Origin: Clostridium sp. KNHs205
GTDB lineage: Bacteria > Bacillota > Clostridia > Lachnospirales > Lachnospiraceae
Length of the DNA: 64,000 nucleotides
Direction of reading: 5' to 3'
Assembly: GCF_000702945.1 (NCBI RefSeq)
Contig: NZ_JNLE01000003.1
Span: 2,589,501 to 2,653,500, forward strand
The position numbers and the translations under genes are program-made. A model generated the notes under the pieces. It searched no databases. It was not told where the DNA came from and saw only the letters and a program-made list of their open reading frames with translations. Of this stretch, positions 8,378 to 19,000 are shown in pieces (position 1 is the stretch's first letter; each line of letters begins with the position of its first letter).

Positions 8378-9907
8378 ATGTATAAAAAAATAGTAAAATA
8401 TTTATTAGGAGCAACATGGATTCTTTTTCTAATGTTTCAGTGTTCTAATGTTAAAGCCAATGACGAAAATATTGTAACTGACGCAGAAGGTTTTGTTATT
8501 CAAGATGATTATCTACTGGTTGATTATGTTGGAACTGCAAAAGATATCGTAATTCCGGATACGGTTTCTATCATGTTTGAAGCTTGTCTGGGATCAACTG
8601 ATATAGATAGTGTAGTCATACCAAGCACTATAGAAGCAATGGATGAGTACGTATTTACACATAGTAACGTAAAGAAAGTAGTGTTTGAGGAGGGGAGTGA
8701 AATTGAAGAACTTCCAAAAGGAACATTTGATTCATGTGAGAACTTAAAGGAAGTGCAATTACCAAAAAGTCTTAAATCTATTGGAATAGAAGCATTTGCT
8801 GATACTGGTTTAATATCTATAGAGATACCTGAGGGAGTTACCATAATACAAGGAGGAGCTTTTATCGGTTCCACTTTAACGAAAATTGCTTTCCCTGATA
8901 GTCTTGAAGCAATTAATTCCTCAGTATTCTATGAATGTACACAACTAAAGGATTTACAGTTACCAAAAAATCTAAAAAAAATAGGGTATGGTGCATTTCA
9001 AGCATGTTTTAAACTGACTTCCATTGAACTTCCTGAAAGTACAACGGATATAGGTCAATATGCATTTTATATGTGTACTGGTATAAAAACTGTAAAGATA
9101 AAAGGAAATATCAAAGAATTACCAAAAGGAATATTTAGTGGATGTGAAAGTTTGAGGAGTATTACATATCCGGATAGTATCGTGAAAATAGGAGATTCGG
9201 CATTTGCAGATACTAGCTTTAAGACGTTGCCTATATCTAAGAATATAAAAACTATTGGTGTTAGTGCTTTTATTAATAATACGGTTACATCTGTTAAAAT
9301 ACCGGATAGCGTTGAAACTATTGAAGCTTATGCATTTTATAATTGCTCGGATTTGAAGACAGTATATGTACCTAAAAGTGTTACTTCCATAGAAAGCAGA
9401 GCATTTGGTCAGTGCTGGAACCTGGAAAAATTAACAATTATGAATCCTTTGTGTAAAGTGTATTCATATCAGAGTGATAACATGTTCTTTAAAGGCAGTA
9501 AAGCAAATATGCTGAAAAAGGTAAAGGTATACGGATATAAAGGATCTGCGACAGCGGAACTGTGTTCCTTGTATAATATAAAATTCATATCAATTGATAA
9601 AACAGAAATGGATTACCCTGAGCTTAAAAATGTAAAGGAAACTAAGATTGAAATAAAGAAAGACAGCTATTCGTTAAAAATGGGCAAAGAATTAAAGATA
9701 CCATATAAAGTTATAAACGCAAATGGATACAAGGTTAAGGTTACGGGAGGTGTTGAATACTTTGATGGGTTGGGCTATGAAGTTGTCAAAGTCGTTAAAA
9801 TAACTGATGATTATATACTTGTTAAAGGAGGTATATGGCCCGGGACCGTGACAATATCCATTCGAGTAGGTTTTACCTCCAAAGCGATTAAGATCAACGT
9901 AAAATAA
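8378..9907 (+). CDS. Secreted BspA-type leucine-rich repeat protein
   Basis: A 509-residue protein with a signal peptide (MYKKIVKYLLGATWILFL, cleavage likely after NVKA near residue 30). I start at 8378 because AAAGGGG precedes that ATG; the in-frame ATG at 8360 has no ribosome site. Residues about 45-390 hold some fourteen repeats of the Treponema/BspA LRR_5 type (xIPxSVxxIxxxAFxxCxxLKxV), with phrases such as IGYGAFQACFKLTSIELP. The last 110 residues form an Ig-like beta domain. Such proteins bind host or matrix targets in other bacteria. It has no sortase motif or anchor. It stands alone, with a terminator just behind it. Confidence 0.85.
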   Translation: MYKKIVKYLLGATWILFLMFQCSNVKANDENIVTDAEGFVIQDDYLLVDYVGTAKDIVIPDTVSIMFEACLGSTDIDSVVIPSTIEAMDEYVFTHSNVKKVVFEEGSEIEELPKGTFDSCENLKEVQLPKSLKSIGIEAFADTGLISIEIPEGVTIIQGGAFIGSTLTKIAFPDSLEAINSSVFYECTQLKDLQLPKNLKKIGYGAFQACFKLTSIELPESTTDIGQYAFYMCTGIKTVKIKGNIKELPKGIFSGCESLRSITYPDSIVKIGDSAFADTSFKTLPISKNIKTIGVSAFINNTVTSVKIPDSVETIEAYAFYNCSDLKTVYVPKSVTSIESRAFGQCWNLEKLTIMNPLCKVYSYQSDNMFFKGSKANMLKKVKVYGYKGSATAELCSLYNIKFISIDKTEMDYPELKNVKETKIEIKKDSYSLKMGKELKIPYKVINANGYKVKVTGGVEYFDGLGYEVVKVVKITDDYILVKGGIWPGTVTISIRVGFTSKAIKINVK

Positions 9908-9920
9908 TAGAAATATTGCT

Positions 9921-9953
9921 AATTGGCTTCTTTGTAATGAAGCCAATTTTTTT
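9921..9953 (+). terminator. Terminator after the LRR protein gene
   Basis: AATTGGCTTC, an 8-base loop, GAAGCCAATT and a run of seven T. Confidence 0.9.
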
Positions 9954-9995
9954 GTCTAAAATTCAAGAAATTTACTATAGAAGTAAAAATATTAA

Positions 9996-10003
9996 TCATA
10001 TTA
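9996..10003 (+). promoter_or_regulatory. TCATATTA core before the giant gene (weak site)
   Basis: The eight-base core is exact (in context AATCATATTATA) and lies 51 bases before the ATG at 10055, but the TCTR part of the motif is missing. Probably the promoter region of the giant gene; membership in the motif set is uncertain. Confidence 0.35.
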
Positions 10004-10054
10004 TATATGGCAAACATGAATATAAACAAAATGTAAAGAAAGGAGGCAAACAAA

Positions 10055-13000
10055 ATGTTTTACGATTTACGGAGAATATCTGAAGTTCTAAAGAAATCAA
10101 ACAGAAAGTCAAGACATAAATTGATAATAGCAGTTGCTTTATCCATTATTAGCCTGATATTTCTGTTACTTATAACAGAAAACCACGCACAATCAAAGTC
10201 AGAATCTTATGTCCTTGGTAAACAGGGAGGAGCAGTAGTTGCAGGAACAAAAAGTGGTAATGCTTCGATTTGGCCGATAACGCATCCCGCATTTATAGTA
10301 AGTTTTTATCCGACAAAAATATCTACAGCAGAAGCGGATGGTTATGATAAAACAGTAAAAGCAATAAAATCAGTTATACCATATGCTAATTCGAATGCAT
10401 TGTGGATATGCTCCAATACTTTATCGGAATATCTGGAGGATAAAGGATTTAATACAAAAAAGCAGGTATACAAGGCAAGAAGAAGCAGTCTAAATGGTTC
10501 TATGATGTTATACGGAGGAGTCAACGATCCTGAAACGACAAAAAGCATAATTGATTTTGATGCAAGCCACAGAACAAATAAGAATCCTGCCCCAAATGGG
10601 GTTTTCTATCAGAATATACTGGGGTTATATATTAAGAATAACCGTAATTTTGCAGCTCTTTCCAAAGATCCGGATTTTGCGAAATTATTAGAGAAACCTT
10701 CTGCTGCAAAGATAGACGAATCGTTAAAGGTGTGGTCATTTATAACTGATACAAATACACAAGGAACCAGTTCCACAGGCTATACTTACACTGTAGATAT
10801 TAAAAAGAAAATGGAAGAATTTATGAATTACAATTCTTTCCCTAAAAGATTTCTAGTTTCTAATTGGGTAGAAGAACGTAAGACAAATTATGATACCAAG
10901 GGAATTGACAGTAATGGAAAGTTAAAAGTATACAGCATAACAGTTATTGAAGAGTTAGACTTGAGATACCTGGATCTATTAATGACACTAAATGCAATGG
11001 CTAATAACCGTACATATTGGCAGAACGGTATAAAAAGCTATATGAAGGATAACAAAGGAGCGGCCACTCTATCTATTACCCATAGTATGGTTGCGAGGCT
11101 TGAAAGTTTAAGTACAAAAGGTGGCGATGTGGAACCGGCAACCGTATTTGTCTCTAGCAATGACCTTACTCAGACGGCTTATAATGTTAAGAGTGACTTT
11201 AATTTATCAGATTTAGTTTCGTCCTTTAAAGTTGCAAATGTTGCAAATAGTAAAGTCTATAATAAAAGATTAAAAAAGGCGGTAGAATTATCAAAACCAA
11301 GTACCTATAAGAATACGGGAATCTATTCCACAGCTATAATTAGCCGTATTTTATCCGAAGAAGTAAGAAAGGTAAAGGACGGTAAGCTGGTTTGGGGCGA
11401 TTCTTATAATGATGCAGAATTAATAAAACTTCTTAGATTTCAGGTAGATGAAAATTCCACTCCGTGGTATGGTACCAATTGGGCTTTGGAGCCGCCTATC
11501 GCAGGTTCCACCGTTAACTATGGGGTGAAATTGCAAACGGATTCAACGGTTTATAATACAATTAATAAGAAAACAGGGCCTTTATATGATGAGAAAACAA
11601 AAAATATTAACCTAAGAAAATATTATGAACTAAAAGATCCTAGCAAATTGCAAGATGATACAGTGCCTACAGATGATACCGTAAAAGTTCAAGTATTATT
11701 AAATGCTCTGAACATTAAAGGTGAGAAACCTGGTGAAGAATCAAGTATTAAAGAATGGGATACATTTATAAAACAAAATAATATCAGTAATTTTAGAGTT
11801 AAAATATTGCTGTACAGAGATAATGACGGTGCTAAGTTTGATACTTTAAGCGATAAAAAATATACTCAGATTCATACAGGGACTAATACCTGGTGTACCT
11901 CTAATTCCTGGGTAAAAATAACGGCTAATGATATGAAGGAATTATTAAAAGGTAAAAAGGCCATTAATCAATGGGTTGATACCTCAATTGCTTCTATGTT
12001 AGTTAGAGAAGAGGATGGTGAAAAAGCTGTTAAATATGCTGCAAGAGTATATATTCAGTACCAGGCACAGGATAAGAAATGGTATTATACAACAGGTAAG
12101 GCAGACACAGATACAGGGAATCTAGTGATAAGTAGTAAGAATACAACTCTTGCAGAGGTTAGGCAAAGCAATAATGTTTATCATAAATATAAATGGAATC
12201 CTCTTACTCCGACTCCTGAAGATTTGGACTACCCTACAGATTCCTGGTCTTCCAGGGAGCCATCGCTTGCCTATGCAGAGATTAAGGAAGGAACTATTTA
12301 CAATGAGACCTTTGAGGCAATGGCAGGTGTTCCTTCAACCAGAACCTTATATTTTTCCTCAGGTGGCAATGAATTCATGGCTGACCTGCAGGTGAACTAT
12401 GAGCATGATACAACAGCTACCAGAGAATATATCACTCATTACAACGGAACAGAATGCGAATATAAGGAAAATGACAAGTTAATAGGAGGTACAGGCAAGT
12501 ATTCCGAAAATCTGACCTTTGTAGGAGATTCGACAGGTAAAACAATCAGTAAGTCCGTAACAGCGGAAGCTTCTCAGATTGCAACACCTGAAGGCAACAG
12601 CTCCGGCAACATTACCGTAAGCGATCATACCGGAGAAACTACTTTATGGGCAGAGTGGACAGGCAGTATAGACAATGGGACACAGGAGCCTTCCGATAAC
12701 GGATCCTTTGACAAAGGAAAAGCCGGCACACCTTGTGCCGGAAAGGACTTTGATGTAGGAAAGCTTAGAACAAAAAAAGACCCCTCCACAGACTGGAAGG
12801 TCGATGCTTACAATAAAGCATTGGAACAGGCAACTAAGTGGGCAACGGATATGGAAGCCACCAACAGCAGCTATACCGTCCAGAAAATCGCCGACAGTGA
12901 CGGACAGGTCAGACAGTACAAGGTGGGGAATGCCATTATTACAATTACCTTAACAGGGGGAAGTAATGGATACACTGTTACAACCCCAAGAAGCTATGGC

Positions 13001-16000
13001 GGCGGGACTTATTCTTCCTCCAGTGCTTCAGCAGCTTCCTTAAATAGCAATGATAAAGGAAAATTAGGCAGTGGCTGGGGGTGGAGCCCCGGTAAATTGG
13101 GCTTTGGAAGCGGTTACTCTGATTGTGGTCATGGTCACGGAGCTACAGGCTGGCATACAGCACCGATAGCAGCCGTTCCGCCTGATAAGGACGGGAACGG
13201 CGGCAGGCCTGCGGTTCCGGGTGTTGAACACACACATAACTGTGGAAGCTTTACAGATGCCGTGGATATAACCCAGGGTGCCTCTGCTACGATTAATTAT
13301 ACAATCAAGGTGACTTTCCAAAATGGTACCCTTACCTCAAGCAATTCCGATGGGAATGCTACAGACGTGGCAGCAACTACAAAGACCGGGCTTCCAAGCT
13401 TACCAGCACATGCTTTATGCGGCCCCTGCTGTGTCCATGATCTGCCGGCTATCGAAGATGTTTGGTCCCAGGATCTTACCTATGATACCATTAAGATAAC
13501 AAAGAGTAATGTTTACAAACTTCAGAACGGTTATGTCACTGAGATGTCGGATATCACCTACGACGGAAAAGAGAACATTATTGCCGGTATAACCCAGGGT
13601 GACCCGAATATCTTTTACAACATAGCAGCCTATAATAATCCAGCCTATAACACAGACAAGAAATTGACGAATGGCTCGCAAATCGGCAGAATCAGATATT
13701 CACTGCAGGAAGCGCAAGGGGATAAGGTGTATTATGAAGAAATGTCAAGCGGAGAATATAAGAGAACAAATAAATGCGATGGTCTAGCAAAGGTACAGAG
13801 CCCAATGAACCCGGCTCCACCGGCTAAGACTGGACATGAACTGGGGTATGCCTCCGGTATATTGTATAGTAACGGCAAGACCACAGGCTTTGGAACAGCA
13901 CCGGCAGTAAACATAACCACAGAAGACTTCATATCAGACAATACTGCAACGGTTGCCACACCCAAAACCGCATATGGAAATAAACTGGATTCCAGGGATC
14001 TGACAACAGAGGAATGGAAGCGCTTCTACACAAGGCGTACCCAGCCGGTAACGGCTACTGTAATCTCAGATATGCTTATCTTACAGACCTCCAGCGGAGA
14101 CCAGAGTCCGGTCTATTATGAAGAAAATACCAAAGCCGTAAAAGCCCAGGAGGATTTCAATTCCTTGCAAGCTTCGGGAGATGTTAAAAAAGCTTCCACC
14201 CAGGAGCAGGTTGATGCGAAATGGAATAAGATGTGGACCAATAATGCCACTACCTTTGCAAAAGCAATAGAGACGGCGATTAATGTAGGTTCCTATAACG
14301 GGAAATATGATCAGACTTCATCTAAATATAAGGGGACAGGAGATAATGCCAGAATAGCTACAAGATTCGACAACGACATATCCGTCTTCGCATCGCCCAA
14401 GGATGAATTGGGACTGGCCCGCGTAACAAGTAACCAAACCTTTACAAGGCCTGCCTACGGCACTTCCAATATAGCCTCTCCGGGAAAGGCGCAAACGCGT
14501 ATGAACCGAAAAAATGACTTGCTTCTGTACATAGATAAGATAAAGCAGGATCCGACAAATGGTAATGATGAATATATAACCGGTGATTCTTTTGTATTCT
14601 ATATCCCTGTTTTGAAGTATAAGGTAGTCGGAGATACTGTAGTAACAGTACCGGAGGATGCAGGAGAAAGTAAGAATGCTGGGGACGGAGAAGAGAACGC
14701 CGATGACGGAACTGCCGATGAGGATGAGATACCGGATGCCTTTGAGGAAAAAGAAAGCGATATATTGGTAGAGGGTGGATATCATTATGGTCCAGGGCTA
14801 ATCTATGAGTCGAAATATTCAGCCTACGATGATAATTCGGACTATAAAGTGAACAACTTTATTGTATTGAATGCAGTCTCTGCACAGGATGCAATGATTG
14901 TCAAATCAGAGGTTGAGGATCAGCGTACAGAAGAAGGAATTGTAAAGGATGCTATGGAAACCCTTAAGGCACTTGAGAAATGCCCGGGGACACCTGCTCT
15001 GTGTGAATACAGGGTACTAAATTGTAAGTATACATTGGATACCACAAGCCTTTCCTTTAATTTTGATAAAAAAGAAACAGAAAATGTATTTGATGATGAT
15101 GCATCTGGTACAGCGGATGAATACATAACAAACAATATCGTCAATACAGACGGTGCCCATACGACTTATAAGCTGCCAGAAGGATTCTCATTGACGTCAG
15201 GTGATGAAACTTATTCCGGCTTTGGTACAGGACAATTTCTGAAAGTGGCAGGAGCAGGGACCAGCCTTAATTTCTCCTACAATGACTGCAAGATTTACAT
15301 GACACCCACCTCCAGAGTCAGAATATCCGCGGATGTTTATATACCGGCCGCACCGGCATCCAATACCATGCTGTTCTCAATAGGTGGTGTGGGATTGTAT
15401 CTTCCCGCAAATACCGGTTCTCCGATGTTCATAACAAGTTCAGGAGAAAAGAGGACTTCATCAGCAAATATCCTGGGACGTAAAGTCAAAGTAGTAGCTA
15501 CCTTTAGTCTTGGGTCCTTATATGACTGTGAATTATCCATAGATGGTACAAAGGTCATAGCACAGATCACAACAGGACTTACGGAGGCTCAGATTGCAGC
15601 CGCTGCTATTGATGAGACCATGAGAGGTGAGGGTCTTAACATTGGTTGTTGGGAATACAATGCATCATATGCAACGAATTTCTATACAGATAATATAGTA
15701 ATTACCAGATGCGGAGGTACTCTGGAACATACGGCAAGCTGTTATACTACCTATAAGAAGGCTAATCCGGTTTATCAGGATTTGTATAACGGTATACCGA
15801 TAAAGAAAGTTACCACTATCGATTGGGCAGGCACCTTCAACGACGGATCCTATGGCATCATATCCAATTTCTCTAAGCACATCCACGACTCCTCCTGCCT
15901 GACCATAGGTAGTGAAGGATACCAAATTGCTTTGGCAGAAGCAAAAGCCGGTAACTGGACGTCTTTGAAGAAAGAGCTTGGAACGGAATTGTTTAATAAA

Positions 16001-19000
16001 GTTGTTACACAATTTAATATTAATGATACCAATATACCGGAGGGAATGCTGACCAAAACATATAATGGAAAACTGTGGGGGCGTGTATACTATCATGATT
16101 CCACAACCGGTCAATATTTTGCCGATGAAACGGAGGCTTTAAATACTAATAGTACATTCAAGTATTCCTGCTTAAATCAGATACAGAATTTAAAAACAGG
16201 TTCCAAATATGAATTTATGCTATATTATCCAGAGAACGGGCAAACCAACATATGGAAGCAGACGAACAGGCCGCAGGATGAGTTGGAAACCAATTCTGAT
16301 GGTTCACAATCGGCTGCAGGATATGAAGCTGTAGCTATTCAGATGAACGATAACTTTTGGGGAGGATTGGTCAAATCCACTTCAGGTGCTTCTCTACTAG
16401 ATGGTTCAACCTATCACGGAAACTGGTGGTATGCAATTGGTTCTTATGCTCCTTATGTTACGGCAACCGGTATACCGGGTGGAAACACTACAATTGTAAA
16501 TAAAGTGGAATTGTGGATGGCAATTGGAACCAGCAGCGGAGTAAGTAATGTTGACAGTAACACCAGCAAGACCGCGGTTCTTGATACAGAAACAGAGAAG
16601 GTAACCCAAGTACCCACTGTCCCGTCAGGTACTGCATATAATTTTGGATATACTGGCAGTTATCAGATCTTTACGGCACCGACAGCAGGTACCTATACGT
16701 TTGAGACCTGGGGTGCGCAGGCCAGTGGTTACTATTCTGGCCTTGGCGGGTATTCAAAAGGAAATTATACACTAACCTCCGGACAGCAAGTTTATATTTA
16801 TGTAGGAGGTCAGTACGGCTATAATGGCGGCGGTACTTCTACCGGTAACGGTGACAGTAATTCAACTACCTATGGTGGCGGTGCAACGGATATACGTATT
16901 GGCGGCACAGCACTAAATAACAGAGTAATTGTAGCCGGCGGAGGCGGAGGAGGTAATTACAGTGGCAGCTGGTATAACGGCACAGGTGGTAATTATGCCT
17001 CAGCATCATATTCTCTTGGTCAGGGTCAGGGTTATTCCCATGCATGTTCAAATTATGTAGGAGCTGGTGGCGGAGGATATTATGGCGGTGCGGCCAGTTA
17101 CGATGGAGCATCTTACGGAGGTCAGGGGGGTTCGGGATATATTGGAGGTGTTACCAATGGAAGCATGACCTCCGGCACGAGAAGCGGTAATGGTTATGCT
17201 ACAATAACTCTTTTATCCGGTGAAACAGTTACCTCCTATGATACGGTGATTACGAACAACACCATCCAAAATCCCACAGGAGTGGTAAAAGCAGGACAGA
17301 CATACACCTACGGTTACACCGGTGGGGTACAGGCTATAACACTGCCTGCAGGAACCTATCAGCTGGAAGCCTTTGGTGCAGCTGGCGGTGGTAATACAGC
17401 AAGTGGAACTTCCAGGGGATCCCGTGGCGGTAAAGGCGGATATACTTCAGGAACCGTAACTTTAAAAGAAACCACGACCCTATACATCTATGTAGGAGAA
17501 AAAGGAACCACCAATACCGGTACGGCAGCCGGTGGCTGGAATGGCGGTGGAAATGCTGTCTGGGCTTCCACTACGAAAATCGGCGCTGGCGGAGGCGCCA
17601 CGGACTTCCGTATAACAGCCGGTAACTGGAACGATCTTAACAGTTTAAAAAGCAGGATATTAGTTGCCGGAGGCGGCGGTGGTTCGGATGATATAGGTGA
17701 AGCATCCGGTGCTTATCACTCCAAACAGCCGGGAACTTACAGCACGCCTTTGGCAAATGATAACGATGAAACCGGAGGCGCCGGCGGAGGTATTAACGGC
17801 GGAGGAGCTGTAACCAGCGGGTATGAAGCGAATTATGGATATGGTACCCAGACAGGCGGTGGAGCTGCCGCAGCCGGAGGCGTTAACGGTGGTTTTGGCT
17901 ATGGTGGTGCTAATACGAATTCTGCTGCGGATTACGGCGGTGGCGGAGGTGGCTACTATGGCGGTGCTTCCGGCGGAGGTGCTTACCAGGGTGGAGCCGG
18001 TGGAGCCTCTTATGTATCCGGTTATACCGGCTGTGACACCACTTACCGGGCAAATCAGAAGTATGCAGCCTTTACCAACGTCACACTGCAGCAGGGAGTC
18101 AGAGCAGGAAATGGGTATGCCAAGGTTACCGTCCTTGATGTTAAGACAATACCGGAAGATAATGAGCTGTTTAACTTTATTAGGGCCAACATGAATCTGA
18201 TTCCTGATAAGGTAACCACAGATGGAGTGACCATCGTTAACCCTATCTGGAATTGCAAGACCAGGAACAACACCGGAATAACCTATACCGAACAGACCAT
18301 CCTGACCTGTACCGAACCCCATCATTCCGGCGGTCATTATGACTATGCCAGTGATATATGCTGGGATCCCTGCGGTAACGATGAAAATCATAAGCATACA
18401 AAGCTGGAAGTAATCGATGCCAATGGTACCAAAGTACAACAGGCTACTTATATTACCCTTGATAACTTCTTCAAGATCTATTTCCCGAATGCTGGAGATT
18501 TCCAGGGAAAGGATTCTTACGGGATACTGCAGCCTTCCGTATACCGGGGAAAAGGTTATAAACAGGGAATGGATACCACGGAATGGACAAGAGAAAAGTA
18601 TGTGAAGTTTGACTTTGATGTCCTGTATGAAAGAAGGGGTGTCTGGGAAAGCTATCCGGCGGGCAACTGGATCCCTTTAGAGATCATAGATGCCTCCACT
18701 ACCAGAAAATATGCTTTGACCGATGGGACCAATCTTACGATTGACGGCAATACCTATGTGTTCGATAGGGCAAACGGTCTGATGCGGTGCAACGGAGGCA
18801 GTACGACCCTGATTGAAGGAAATAATATGGCGGTAATGAATGGGAAGATATTTGTATTGAACAGTGATGGTACGGTAAATGTAAGTGACCCCTGCAAGGA
18901 ATACAATTTCTACTGTTTGTTGGAAAACAACGAGCATGCCTGCGTGGAGGCCCAGTTTGCCGTAGAAGGTATTAACTACGACGGGCAAAGCACAACAGAG

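Noticed and set aside
13064-13321. 85-codon minus-strand frame in the giant gene
   Set aside because: Shadow frame without a ribosome site; the plus-strand frame is continuous and long here.
17660-18439. 259-codon open frame on the minus strand inside the giant gene
   Set aside because: It mirrors the GGY/GGC-rich codons of the glycine-rich domains; no ribosome site, and the product is low complexity.
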